A stretch of DNA of 64,000 bases from Izhakiella australiensis (GTDB taxonomy: Bacteria; Pseudomonadota; Gammaproteobacteria; Enterobacterales; Enterobacteriaceae). The stretch spans positions 124,001 to 188,000 of the forward strand of contig NZ_MRUL01000007.1 in assembly GCF_002006995.1 (NCBI RefSeq), given 5' to 3'. Position 1 is the stretch's first letter. Every line of letters begins with the position of its first letter. Position numbers and translations under genes: made by a program. Under the pieces are notes generated by a model. That model did not search any database. It worked only from the letters and a program-made list of their open reading frames with translations, and was not told the origin of the DNA. Positions 41,856 through 51,007 of this stretch are shown here, piece by piece.

Positions 41856-42872
41856 ATGATGAACCAATTTAACCCGACGGGGCGCAGTGCTTTTATCGCA
41901 GTGCTGATGCTGCTGTTTTTCACCGCAGGCGCTAAGGCCGGGACGTTACCGCAATTAAACATCACCGTATTTGCCGCACCTTCGCAAAGTATCTGGATCC
42001 CTGCGCTTATACAGCATCTGGAGCTGGATAAGAAAAACGGTTTTAAGCTCAACGTTACGCCAAAGCCTTCTAACGTCGCCTATACCGATTTTGCCACCGG
42101 CAAAGATTCATTTTGCTATTGCGCTGCCGTGCCAGCCGTTTCCCGCTTTAAGCAGCAGGGCGCGAATATTGCCCTGTTGTGGAACGTATTCAATTTTGAG
42201 TCGGATATTGTGGTTAAAGATCCGGCAATCAAAACCCTGGCGGATTTACAGGGGAAAACCCTGCTTACCGACACTATCTCAGGCGGTTGGGCGCTGTCGA
42301 AATGGTTCTTTGAGCAGCAGGGATTGGATATGAATAAAATCACCGTGAAATCTTCCAGCGTGCGCGGCGCGGCGTTTCTGGCGGAGCTGCAGCTTAACCG
42401 CGTCGACGCGCTGTTGGTAAACCCGATTGAAGGGGCGGCAGCGGTGCAGCAAAGCCAGGGGCAGCTGCATACCATCGCTGTGTTCAACCAGGCGCTGTGG
42501 AAAAAGGTTTCCGGCACCGATTTTGTTCCTCAGGTGACCACTGGCGTAGCAACCGGATGGTTAGCCCAACCGGAAAACCAGGACCTGGCCCGCCGATTCT
42601 ATGCCGCAAACCGTGAAGCTGCCGCCTATATTGCCGCGCAGCCCGAGGCGGCGGCAAAGCTGGTTGCGCATGATGCAAAGCTTGACGTGCCGACCATGGT
42701 GCAGGTGCTGCGTCGCTATCGTGACTTAATCCACATCGAGCCGCTGGCGTCGCATCGCAACACCATCGCGCTGCTGACGCAAAAACTATTGCCAGAGGCG
42801 CAACTGCTGCCCCGCCCGCTGACGGACGATGAGCTGAATACTTTGGTGCCTGATTTTGACGTTAGTCGTTAA
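41856..42872 (+). CDS. ABC transporter periplasmic binding protein, TauA/SsuA (NMT1) type
   Basis: A 338-residue substrate-binding protein with a signal peptide (basic start, then AFIAVLMLLFFTAGAKAG). The NitT/TauT-type fold shows FAAPSQSIWIPALI, TDFATGKDSFCYCAAVPAV, KTLADLQGKTLLTD and VDALLVNPIEGAAA. The ATG at 41856 (or 41859) is preferred over earlier in-frame starts inside the dioxygenase gene, because only these give a signal peptide. Two cysteines (CYC) lie in the binding region. It likely imports a sulfonate, nitrile or related small organosulfur compound for the dioxygenase. Confidence 0.85.
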   Translation: MMNQFNPTGRSAFIAVLMLLFFTAGAKAGTLPQLNITVFAAPSQSIWIPALIQHLELDKKNGFKLNVTPKPSNVAYTDFATGKDSFCYCAAVPAVSRFKQQGANIALLWNVFNFESDIVVKDPAIKTLADLQGKTLLTDTISGGWALSKWFFEQQGLDMNKITVKSSSVRGAAFLAELQLNRVDALLVNPIEGAAAVQQSQGQLHTIAVFNQALWKKVSGTDFVPQVTTGVATGWLAQPENQDLARRFYAANREAAAYIAAQPEAAAKLVAHDAKLDVPTMVQVLRRYRDLIHIEPLASHRNTIALLTQKLLPEAQLLPRPLTDDELNTLVPDFDVSR

Positions 42873-42886
42873 CGGAGCGAGGTCCT

Positions 42887-43720
42887 GTGAGCAATCTATC
42901 GAATCAAATAATAAAGGCAGGGACTTTCCGACAGCGAGCGAAGCGAAATAATCCGCGTCGCCTCCCGTGGGAAGGCTCTCTGGCTATCGCCATTCTGCTC
43001 GGCGCGTGGGTGTGGGCTTCGCGTTATTCGACGCCGATGTTTTTTCCTTCGTTAACGCAGATATTCACCAATATAGTCGCTCTGCTTTCCACTCAGGAGG
43101 GCTGGGCTTCAGTCGGAACCACCTACGCACGCATTTTGTTTTATCTCGCCGGGTCTTTTGTTATCGCCTCACTGCTGGGGCTGCTGGCGGCCTGGAACAG
43201 ACATATTGAGCGCTTTTTGCTGCCGCTTATTGAACTAAAGCAAGGGATTCCGGCGCTGTGCTGGGTGCTGTTTGCGATTATCTGGTTTGCTGACAGCGAG
43301 GCGCGGATCGCTTTCGTCGTGGTGACATCTGCTCTGCCAACCTTTTTCTATCAGTCGCGCGACGCGCTGCGCAGCATTCCTCGCGACTGGGTTGAACTGG
43401 TGCATTCACTGCGCCCAACGCCGTGGCAAAAGGCGCGTATTTTATGGTGGCCGGCAGTGTTGCCCGCGCTGCTGACGGGATGGCGCATCAATATCGGCAA
43501 TGCCACGCGCGTCACCATAATGGCCGAGCTGCTTGGTGGCATCAGTGGCATCGGTCATGAACTTCGGGTCTCTCAGGAGATGTTTCGCATGGATCAAACC
43601 ATTGTCTGGACCGCGGTGCTGGTTTTGTTTGTGATTGTCAGCAATGCGCTAATCAGCCTGGCTGAGCGTCACTATCTTTTTTATCGCTCCGGCGATGGGG
43701 TGGGCGACAATGTCAACTGA
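42887..43720 (+). CDS. ABC transporter permease, SsuC/TauC type
   Basis: A 277-residue inner-membrane permease with about six membrane segments (AIAILLGAWVWAS, GSFVIASLLGLLAAW, ALCWVLFAIIWF and others). The coupling loop DALRSIPRDWVELVHSLRP is in place of the EAA box. It has a GTG start after GAGGT. It overlaps the ATPase gene by 11 bp. Forms the channel of the importer with the preceding binding protein. Confidence 0.87.
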   Translation: MSNLSNQIIKAGTFRQRAKRNNPRRLPWEGSLAIAILLGAWVWASRYSTPMFFPSLTQIFTNIVALLSTQEGWASVGTTYARILFYLAGSFVIASLLGLLAAWNRHIERFLLPLIELKQGIPALCWVLFAIIWFADSEARIAFVVVTSALPTFFYQSRDALRSIPRDWVELVHSLRPTPWQKARILWWPAVLPALLTGWRINIGNATRVTIMAELLGGISGIGHELRVSQEMFRMDQTIVWTAVLVLFVIVSNALISLAERHYLFYRSGDGVGDNVN

Positions 43721-44501
43721 ATCAGCCATTAGTTTCTCCCGGGTTTCGCGCCACTTTTCACGCCAGGGCGCCCGCGAAAGCGTAGCCGCCATTGCCGACC
43801 TGAGTTTCGCCATCAGCGCCGGTGAGCATATTTGCGTGGTCGGGAGGACCGGCTGCGGTAAATCGACCAGTGTTAGCCTGCTGCTAGGCTTATTGCCCGC
43901 CTCATCCGGTAGCGTGCGGGTGCTGGGCGTCGATCCTTACCGGGATTTTCAGCGGCTGCGTGGGCGAATTGGCTGCGTATTTCAAAGCGACAGGCTGCTG
44001 CCATGGCGCAGCGCCATTGATAACGTGTTAATGCCGATGGAGATTTTACGCAGCTGCAATAGTTCTGTCCGGGATAGTGCGGCGGAGTTGCTCGCCAGAG
44101 TGGGGCTGGCGGGCTATGAACAGGCTTTTCCGCACCAGTTATCAGGCGGCATGCGTCAGCGCGTGGCTTTTGCGCGCGCGCTGATTACCCAACCGGATAT
44201 TTTGATCGCTGACGAAGCCTTCGGCCATCTTGATGAGGTTACCGCCGGCGCGCTGCGCCACGATTTTAAACGAATTTCGCGCGCGCGTGGGCAGACCGTT
44301 TATCAGATTACTCACTCGTTGGATGAAGCGCTGGAGGTAGCCGATCGTATTCTGGTGTTGCAACGTCCTGGTAAGGTAGCCGGCATTTTTTCCCGCGCGC
44401 AGTGGCAAGACTCGACGGCTGAGCACGCGAAAGTGAAGCAATCTCTGCGCAGTTTAATTGCCGGTAATAGCGAAAATGCCGTGCTGGAGGAGGTAGGATG
44501 A
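43710..44501 (+). CDS. ABC transporter ATPase, SsuB/TauB type
   Basis: A 263-residue importer ATPase: Walker A GRTGCGKST, Q-loop region GCVFQSDRLLPWRSAIDN, signature LSGGMRQRVAFARAL, Walker B ILIADEAFGHLDEVT, H-loop QITHSLDEALEVADR. The LLPWRSAxDN segment is typical of nitrate/sulfonate/taurine ATPases. ATG 43710 follows GGGGTGGG. Its stop overlaps the MFS start (ATGA). Confidence 0.9.
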   Translation: MSTESAISFSRVSRHFSRQGARESVAAIADLSFAISAGEHICVVGRTGCGKSTSVSLLLGLLPASSGSVRVLGVDPYRDFQRLRGRIGCVFQSDRLLPWRSAIDNVLMPMEILRSCNSSVRDSAAELLARVGLAGYEQAFPHQLSGGMRQRVAFARALITQPDILIADEAFGHLDEVTAGALRHDFKRISRARGQTVYQITHSLDEALEVADRILVLQRPGKVAGIFSRAQWQDSTAEHAKVKQSLRSLIAGNSENAVLEEVG

Positions 44502-45928
44502 CCCCCTCCGCTTCTTCACCGAAAGCGGCAGTCGGGCCTCTCTCGCCGGCCACCCGGCGCGTAGCCTGGATAATCTCGGCGGTTTTTTTTATTGAGCAGC
44601 TCGACTCATCTATCGTGGCGCCCGCCTTGCCGCAAATGGCCCATACCCTTGGTAGTGATGTTATCACCCTGAGTGCGACCATCACCGCCTACCTGCTGGG
44701 GTTAACTGTGCTAATTCCGGTGAGCGGTAAGCTGGCAGAACGCTATGGCGATAAAGCGCTTTTTACCCTCGCGATTGCTGCTTTTATGCTGGTTTCAGCC
44801 GCCTGCGGCTTTGCCCGCGATGCGCAGTCGCTGATTGTACTGCGCTTTATTCAGGGGCTGTCCGGCGCGCTTATGGCGCCGGTCGGGCGGCTGATCGTGT
44901 TGCGTTCGGCGGCCAGACACGAGCTGGTTGAGGCCATGGCGCTGGTGATTTTGTTGGCGATGATTGCGCCGGTAATCGGGCCATTCCTTGGGGGCGTCAT
45001 TGTCACCTGGCTGGACTGGCGCTGGATATTCTGGGTGAACGTGCCGCTATGTTTGTTTACCCTGGCGCTAATATGGCGCTTTTTACCGGCCACCGCAGGC
45101 GATCGCCAGATTAGGCTGGATAAAAGCGGATCGTTGTTGACCGGGCTGGGTTTTACCTGCCTGATTTATGGACTGATTACGCTTGGTGAGGCGCAGGAAC
45201 CGTCCTGGACGGTCGGTCTTGCTCTCGCGGCGGGCGTGCTGCTGCTGCTGGGTTACCGCTGGCACGCTGCGCGGATTACATCGCCAGTATTAAATCTTTC
45301 AATGCTGGAACTCCACAGCTTTCGCGCCTCTATGCTCAGTGGTTCGGTGTTTCGCATTGCGGTCGGCGGTCTGCCGTTTCTGCTGCCTGTCACGCTGCAA
45401 AAAGGCTATGGCTACAGCCCACTGTATGCCGGAATGGTGGTGCTAATTCCGGCAGCGGGTGGGCTAAGCATGAAATTTTTCAGCACCCGGCTGCTGCGTA
45501 AGCTTGGCTATCGCAATGGTCTGGCGCTGCACGGCATGCTGGCGGGCATTTGCCTGGCGCTGGCCGGCGTATTGCACCCGCAGGACGTCATGGTGGTTTA
45601 TGTGCTGGCACTGTTCGGCTTCGGCTGGGCGCGCTCGTTGCAGATGAATGCTTTCGGTACCCTGGCGTATGCCGAGGTGGAAAAACCGCGTCTGGCAGCG
45701 GCGACCAGCTTCTTTTTGTCGATTCAGAATCTGACTACCGCCCTCGGCGTCGCGCTGGCCGCGCTGCTGCTGCGTTTTTTTACTGCCCATGTGGCACAAA
45801 GCATTCAGGGCAGCCTGCTGTGGACCTGGCTGCTGTTGGCGCTGCTGGCGCTGGTCAGCGCCGCTATGTGTATTCGCATGCCCGCTGCGGTGGGTGACAG
45901 CCTGCTGTTAAGCAAAACTAAAAAGTGA
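44498..45928 (+). CDS. MFS drug/metabolite:H+ antiporter, DHA2 family (EmrB-like)
   Basis: A 14-TM-type exporter of 476 residues. TM1 has FFIEQLDSSIVAPALPQMA, the DHA2 signature. Motif A-like SGKLAERYGDKALF and motif C-like ILLAMIAPVIGPFLGGVIVT follow. The DHA2 family exports hydrophobic or toxic compounds, so in this operon it could remove a by-product of the dioxygenase or sulfurtransferase reaction. It is coupled to the ATPase gene by a four-base overlap; the rhodanese gene starts nine bases after its stop. Confidence 0.87.
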   Translation: MTPSASSPKAAVGPLSPATRRVAWIISAVFFIEQLDSSIVAPALPQMAHTLGSDVITLSATITAYLLGLTVLIPVSGKLAERYGDKALFTLAIAAFMLVSAACGFARDAQSLIVLRFIQGLSGALMAPVGRLIVLRSAARHELVEAMALVILLAMIAPVIGPFLGGVIVTWLDWRWIFWVNVPLCLFTLALIWRFLPATAGDRQIRLDKSGSLLTGLGFTCLIYGLITLGEAQEPSWTVGLALAAGVLLLLGYRWHAARITSPVLNLSMLELHSFRASMLSGSVFRIAVGGLPFLLPVTLQKGYGYSPLYAGMVVLIPAAGGLSMKFFSTRLLRKLGYRNGLALHGMLAGICLALAGVLHPQDVMVVYVLALFGFGWARSLQMNAFGTLAYAEVEKPRLAAATSFFLSIQNLTTALGVALAALLLRFFTAHVAQSIQGSLLWTWLLLALLALVSAAMCIRMPAAVGDSLLLSKTKK

Positions 45929-45937
45929 GGAGAATCT

Positions 45938-46684
45938 ATGTCATCAAGCGCGACATCGCCCTTTATAAGCCGGATACCTGCGGCAGCCAGGCTGATATAC
46001 GTCAGCACGGAAGCCAGCTTGCCGGATAACCTGCTGCCAAACTCGCTACCGACCTGGATTGCCCGTCACTATGCCGGAGAGGGCGGTGGCGATCGTGGCC
46101 GCCTGCCGTTGCCGGAGCGCGCTGCGGTCCGGGCCTGGCTGGCGCAAGAGGGCATTGATAGCCAGACTGACGTGGTTGTTTATGACGCCGGCAACGGTAG
46201 CAGCGCAGCCAGGGCCTGGTGGGTACTCAACTGGGCCGGCCATCATCGCGTGGCTATTCTCGACGGCGGCCTGAAAAGTGGCAATCCGGAAGCTGCCGCT
46301 GCGGAGCCGACGGTATTCACTTCACACGGTAGCTTTCAGTCAATTACTAGCGAAGAGATTGGTCAAAATCCGCAAGGCTTTCTGCTGGTGGATGCGCGCG
46401 GCACAAGCGCTTTTGACGGCGACGGTAGCGCGCCTGCGCATTTGCCCGGCGCGATTAATATTCCCATGGCGTTACTACAGGATGCAGAAGGGAAGTTACT
46501 GCCTTACTCGCAGCGTAAGGGATTGGTGGATGAATTTAACCTGAAACAACGCGATCGCCCGCTGGTGATTTATTGTGGTTCCGGTAATGCCGCCGCCTGG
46601 CTGGCGGCGGCGTTGCAGGATCTGGACATTGATCCGACGCTATACGTTGGCTCGTGGAGCGCCTGGAGCGCCAGGCAAGCATAG
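45938..46684 (+). CDS. Two-domain rhodanese/3-mercaptopyruvate sulfurtransferase
   Basis: A sulfurtransferase of 248 residues with an inactive N-terminal rhodanese domain (about 15-115; VVVYDAGNGSSAARAWWVL) and an active C-terminal one (LLVDARGTSAFDG, then the nucleophile C213 in VIYCGSGNAAAW). The CGSGN loop resembles the CG(S/T)GV loop of mercaptopyruvate sulfurtransferases more than the CRKGV loop of thiosulfate enzymes. Last gene of the operon. Suggests that sulfane sulfur, cyanide or a mercapto acid is handled in the pathway. Confidence 0.87.
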   Translation: MSSSATSPFISRIPAAARLIYVSTEASLPDNLLPNSLPTWIARHYAGEGGGDRGRLPLPERAAVRAWLAQEGIDSQTDVVVYDAGNGSSAARAWWVLNWAGHHRVAILDGGLKSGNPEAAAAEPTVFTSHGSFQSITSEEIGQNPQGFLLVDARGTSAFDGDGSAPAHLPGAINIPMALLQDAEGKLLPYSQRKGLVDEFNLKQRDRPLVIYCGSGNAAAWLAAALQDLDIDPTLYVGSWSAWSARQA

Positions 46685-46692
46685 TTGGCGTA

Positions 46693-47466
46693 TTAGCTGC
46701 GGTTGTCGCTTAAAAAGCGTTCTTCCAGCGTCGCCTCCAGCGCCAGCATCGCCTGTTCGGCATGGGCCATGTGCTGACGCATAATTTCCCCGACCTGTGC
46801 GGCGTCCTTCTGGCGCAGGGCGGCGATCAGGCGTCGCTGGAAGTCGATGCCAAGGCGGCGGTCAACCGGCTCAGGGCGCTGATAGATATCTTTGCACACC
46901 GCTAAATCTTTCAGCAGTCGCTGTAAAAAGTGGCAGAGAAATGCCAGCAGTACGTTGTCGGCGTAGCTGGCTACCACGCCGTGAAAATCCAGCTCAGCCA
47001 TGCGCTGCGCCCAGCGCTCCTCATCATCGGCAGGTGGATGGTCGTAAACGGCAATAAGCTGGTTAAGCCGGTCAAAGCCCGCCTCATCAATATTGGCGAT
47101 GGCGCTGACCGCCGCCAGCGGCTCCAGCGCCCGGCGCAGCCCATAGATATTGCCGATCGACAGCTGGCGGGTGAACAGATAGTTCGATAGCAGCGTCATG
47201 GCGCGGGTTTCGGTCATTGATTCGATAAAGGCACCGCCGCCGGGGCCGGTTCGGGTGCGGATCAGCCCCTGCACCTCCAGCGATTTCAGCGCTTCGCGCA
47301 CCGTACCTTTTCCCGCGGCGTAATGGGCCGCCAGATCCTTTTCCTGCGGCAGGCGGTCGCCTGGTAACATATTGTCGCGAATAATGCTCTCTTTAATCGC
47401 ATCGACGATTTCGTCAGTGCGCTTACGGCGCAGCAGTTCGGGCGTTGCCGGGGTGTTATGACTCAT
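46693..47466 (-). CDS. GntR-family (FCD) regulator of the peptide transporter operon
   Basis: A FadR-type regulator of 257 residues with an N-terminal winged helix (LPQEKDLAAHYAAGKGTVREAL, LEVQGLIRTRTGPGGGAFI) and an FCD domain with acidic/His ligands (AELDFHGVVASYADN, RRLIAALRQKD, IMRQHMAHAEQ). ATG 47466 has GAGGA upstream. Co-transcribed 13 bp behind the ATPase gene. Likely binds the twin palindromes between the binding-protein gene and the DUF1028 gene. Confidence 0.85.
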   Translation of the reverse strand: MSHNTPATPELLRRKRTDEIVDAIKESIIRDNMLPGDRLPQEKDLAAHYAAGKGTVREALKSLEVQGLIRTRTGPGGGAFIESMTETRAMTLLSNYLFTRQLSIGNIYGLRRALEPLAAVSAIANIDEAGFDRLNQLIAVYDHPPADDEERWAQRMAELDFHGVVASYADNVLLAFLCHFLQRLLKDLAVCKDIYQRPEPVDRRLGIDFQRRLIAALRQKDAAQVGEIMRQHMAHAEQAMLALEATLEERFLSDNRS

Positions 47467-47479
47467 AAACTTTCTATCC

Positions 47480-48259
47480 TCACAGCCGTGGCGCGCTGGC
47501 CAGTAAACTCTGCGTGTAGCGATGCTCAGGATAACCAAACAGCGTGGCGCTGTCGGCGCATTCTACCAGCTCCCCTTGATACATCACCGCCACGCGATCG
47601 GCAATCGATTCCACAACCGCTAAATCGTGGCTGATAAACAGATAGGCGAGGTCAAACTGCTGCTTGAGCTGTTCCAGCAGCAGCAGCACCTGCGCCTGCA
47701 CGGAAACGTCGAGGGCGCTGACCGGCTCATCCAGCACCAGAATGCGCGCCTCAGCCGCCAGAGCACGCGCTAATGCCAGCCGCTGGGCCTGGCCGCCGGA
47801 GAATTCGTGCGGGTAGCCAGAAAGGGCATCAGCGGGCATCTGCACCGCCTCCATCAGTTCCAGCATGCGTTTTTTGCGCTGTGCCGCGCTGTAGCCGCAC
47901 AGTAATTTCAGCGGTACGGCGAGGGTTGCAGCAATAGTTTTACGTGGATTAAGTGAAGCGAGCGGATCCTGAAAGACATACTGAATCAGGCGGCCAAACG
48001 ATCCGGCGCTGCGGTGCGCTGCCAGGGTTTTACCCATCAGCCTGATGGTGCCGGCGCTGGGCGTTTCCAGACCAACCAGCATCCGGGCGAGGGTGCTTTT
48101 GCCCGATCCGCTTTCGCCAACCACCGCCAAAGTTTCGCCAGCGGCAAGCTGCAAAGAGATGTTTTTTACCGCCCGCACCTGGTGCGCCGTCGGGTTAAAC
48201 CAGCGCGCAGGATGACCAAAGGTTTTGCTGAGATTTTCTACTTCAATAAGGTTGCTCAT
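47480..48259 (-). CDS. Oligo/dipeptide-type ABC transporter ATPase (DppF/OppF-like)
   Basis: A 259-residue ATPase: Walker A GESGSGKST, signature FSGGQAQRLALARAL, Walker B ILVLDEPVSALD, H-loop FISHDLAVVESIADR and the C-terminal peptide-importer end HRYTQSLLASAP. It starts four bases inside the preceding fused permease-ATPase gene. It supplies the second ATPase of the importer. Confidence 0.92.
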   Translation of the reverse strand: MSNLIEVENLSKTFGHPARWFNPTAHQVRAVKNISLQLAAGETLAVVGESGSGKSTLARMLVGLETPSAGTIRLMGKTLAAHRSAGSFGRLIQYVFQDPLASLNPRKTIAATLAVPLKLLCGYSAAQRKKRMLELMEAVQMPADALSGYPHEFSGGQAQRLALARALAAEARILVLDEPVSALDVSVQAQVLLLLEQLKQQFDLAYLFISHDLAVVESIADRVAVMYQGELVECADSATLFGYPEHRYTQSLLASAPRL

Positions 48260-50043
48260 TGGCTCTCCTGCGAAGTTATTGCCGGATAGAGGGCCGCCAC
48301 CTGCGCTAAAAATTCCCGCCCCTGGCCCGGCCTTGGTACGCTGGCGATCAGCCGTTGGGTATAGGGATGTTGAGGCTGACTCAGCACGGTTTGCGTGTCG
48401 CCGCTTTCGACAATTTCGCCCTGGCGCATGACCGCCACCCGGTCGCAGATCTGGGCAATCACGCCAAAGTCGTGGGTAATAAACAGCAGCGTCATGCCGC
48501 GTTCGCGACGCAGCTTTTGTAACAGTTCCAGCATCCGCGCCTGCACGGTGACGTCCAGCGCGGTGGTTGGTTCATCGGCAATAATAATCTGCGGATCGTT
48601 GGCCAGCGCCATGGCAATGCCCACGCGCTGACGTTGACCGCCCGACAGCTGGTGCGGCCAGGCATGGAAGCGCTCGCGGGATTCATGTATGCCGACATCT
48701 TCCAGCAACGCCAGGGCTTTTTGTCGCGCCTCACGGCCTGACAGCGGCTGATGGGCCTGAAGAGCTTCGGTGATTTGCGTGCCAATACGCATCTGCGGAT
48801 GCAGGGTGGTCAGCGGATCCTGAAAGATATACGCCACCCGGGCGCCGCGGCGGTGCTGCAGCTCGATGGCCGGCAGCGACAGCATCTCTTCGCCATCGAC
48901 GTAGACAGCGCCGCCGCTTATTTCACCCGGCGGCGAAGCCAGTAGCCCCATAAGCGATAATGCGGTGACGCTTTTGCCAGAGCCGCTTTCGCCAATCAGG
49001 CCGAGGCATTCGCCGCGTTGCAGATGGAAGCTGATGCCTTTTACCGCCTGCTGTAGCTGGTTGCCGGCACGAAAGCTCACGCTAAGGTCAACCACCTCCA
49101 GCAGGGCGTCGCCGCTGGCGGCGGGAATACTCTGACGGCTAAGGCTGGTCACCGGCTGAGCGCGCTGCAACACCCCGGCGCGCAGGCGCGGGTCGAGCAA
49201 ATCGCGGATGCCGTCGCCCAGCAGGTTAAAGCTCATTACCAGCAGGAAAATCATCAGACCGGGCACCAGCGCAACGTGGGGGGCGCTGAACATCTGCGCG
49301 CGACCCTGGCCAAGCATGGAACCTAAATCAGCATCCGGCGGCTGGGTGCCAAGGCCGAGAAAAGAGAGGCCGGCGGTTTCCAGGATCATCCAGCCGATAG
49401 TGGTGGACATGGTGACTACGATCACCGGCATCAGGTTCGGTAACACCTCTCCCAGCAGCGTTTGCAGGTGATTTTTACCGGAAAGACGTGCCGCCTGCAC
49501 AAAATCGCGCTGGCGCAGACCGACGGTCAGGCCGCGGATATTACGGGCAAAAAAAGGAATATTGACCAGCGCGATGGCATACAGCGCGTTGAGCAGCCCC
49601 GGCCCCAGCACCGCAACAATTGCCAGCGCCAGCAGAATATAGGGAAAGGCCATCAGCATGTCGATAAGCCGCATCAGCAGGCTATCGGTTTTGCCGCCAA
49701 TATAGCCTGCCAGCAGCCCGATTACGGTGCCGAACAGGGCCGCCAGCAGCGTGGCGCTGATGCCGAGCGCCAGCGAAACGCGGGTGCCCCATATCAGCCG
49801 GGACAGCACATCGCGTCCTAGCGGATCGGTGCCGAGCAGATGACCGGGCGACAGCGGCGGCAGCAGGCGCTGTAACAGATTAGTGGCGTCAGGATCGGCC
49901 AGCGGCAGTAGCGGTGCGCACAGCGCGGTCAGCAACGTGAGTAGCAGAATAATCAAGCCGAGGGTTGCCAGCCGGTTAGCCAGCAGCAGCGAATGGAGAG
50001 AAGGGCGGTGGCGCCCGCCCGGCGCGGGCTGTATCTGGCTCAT
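48256..50043 (-). CDS. Fused permease-ATPase of a peptide/nickel-type ABC importer (DppC+DppD)
   Basis: A single 595-residue polypeptide. Residues 1-290 form a DppC/OppC-type permease (GTDPLGRDVLSRLIWGTRVS, coupling segment VQAARLSGKNHLQTLLGEVLPN, ending FNLLGDGIRDLLDPRLR). After a 20-residue Ser/Pro/Ala-rich linker, about 313-595 form a DppD/OppD ATPase (Walker A 351-358 GESGSGKS, signature LSGGQRQRVGIAMAL, Walker B IIADEPTTALD). No stop or frameshift is visible at the junction, so the fusion is real in this sequence. ATG 50043 follows GAGG. Confidence 0.9.
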   Translation of the reverse strand: MSQIQPAPGGRHRPSLHSLLLANRLATLGLIILLLTLLTALCAPLLPLADPDATNLLQRLLPPLSPGHLLGTDPLGRDVLSRLIWGTRVSLALGISATLLAALFGTVIGLLAGYIGGKTDSLLMRLIDMLMAFPYILLALAIVAVLGPGLLNALYAIALVNIPFFARNIRGLTVGLRQRDFVQAARLSGKNHLQTLLGEVLPNLMPVIVVTMSTTIGWMILETAGLSFLGLGTQPPDADLGSMLGQGRAQMFSAPHVALVPGLMIFLLVMSFNLLGDGIRDLLDPRLRAGVLQRAQPVTSLSRQSIPAASGDALLEVVDLSVSFRAGNQLQQAVKGISFHLQRGECLGLIGESGSGKSVTALSLMGLLASPPGEISGGAVYVDGEEMLSLPAIELQHRRGARVAYIFQDPLTTLHPQMRIGTQITEALQAHQPLSGREARQKALALLEDVGIHESRERFHAWPHQLSGGQRQRVGIAMALANDPQIIIADEPTTALDVTVQARMLELLQKLRRERGMTLLFITHDFGVIAQICDRVAVMRQGEIVESGDTQTVLSQPQHPYTQRLIASVPRPGQGREFLAQVAALYPAITSQESQ

Positions 50044-50987
50044 GATTTTAACCTCGGATCGAGTAGCGCCTGCAAAATATCGGCGCACAGGTTGATCAGT
50101 ACATAAACCACAGCGGCGACCAGCACGCCGCCCTGCACCAGCAGCAGGTCGCGCGTTGACACCGCCTTAACCAGCATCGCGCCCAGTCCCGGCCACTGAA
50201 ATACCGTCTCAATGTAAACCGCGCCGCCGAGCACGAAGCCCGCCTGAATACCAATTACCGGAATGACCGCTACCAGCGCCATGCGAAAGGCATGGCGATA
50301 AACCACGCGGGATTCGCTCAGTCCTTTCGCCCGCGCGGTACGGATAAAATCCTGACGCAGCACCTCAAGCATCGCGGTGCGGGTCAGGCGGGCGATCACC
50401 CCGGTGGCGACCATCGCCAGGGTAATGGCCGGCAGCGCCAGATGGTGCAGCAAATCCAGCCAGTCGCCGCCGCCCCAGATGGCGAACATGCCGGAAGCGG
50501 GAAACCACTGGAGTTGTACGGCAAACAGCATGATCATCAGCAGCCCAATCCAGAAGGACGGCAGCGATATGCCGACCAGTACGCACAGAGTAATCAGCCG
50601 ATCGCCCCAGCCGAACTGGCGCAGCGCTGAAGCGATACCGGCCAGCAAGCCCAGCAGCGTGCTAAGCAGCAGCGCCGTGCCGCCGAGGATCAGCGTGGCC
50701 GACAGGCGCTGTAAAACTTCATCAATTACCGGGCGGTTGAGCACGTATGAGCGGCCGAAGTCGCCGTGCAGCATATTGCTAACCCAGATCAGATATTGCT
50801 GATACAAGGGCTTATCCAGCCCCAGCTGGCGGGTAATGCGGGCGACGTTCTCCGGCGTTGCCCAGGCGCCGAGCAGCGCCTGGGCCGGATTGCCGGGGAT
50901 CATTGCCATAATCAGAAACACAATCAGCGACAGACCTATTAAGATCGGCACCATCGCCAGAACGCGTTTTAGCAAGTATTGCCACAT
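50040..50987 (-). CDS. Peptide/nickel-type ABC transporter permease (DppB/OppB-like)
   Basis: A 315-residue permease starting MWQYLLKRVLAMVPILIGLS. DGFGRSYVLNRPVIDEV-type periplasmic loop (GDFGRSYVLNRPV) and the coupling segment FIRTARAKGLSESRVVYRHA are typical of DppB. It ends AVVYVLINLCADILQALLDPR. It is 20 bp after the binding-protein gene and overlaps the fused permease-ATPase start. Confidence 0.93.
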   Translation of the reverse strand: MWQYLLKRVLAMVPILIGLSLIVFLIMAMIPGNPAQALLGAWATPENVARITRQLGLDKPLYQQYLIWVSNMLHGDFGRSYVLNRPVIDEVLQRLSATLILGGTALLLSTLLGLLAGIASALRQFGWGDRLITLCVLVGISLPSFWIGLLMIMLFAVQLQWFPASGMFAIWGGGDWLDLLHHLALPAITLAMVATGVIARLTRTAMLEVLRQDFIRTARAKGLSESRVVYRHAFRMALVAVIPVIGIQAGFVLGGAVYIETVFQWPGLGAMLVKAVSTRDLLLVQGGVLVAAVVYVLINLCADILQALLDPRLKS

Positions 50988-51007
50988 AGTCAGGCTCCCC
51001 TTCGACG

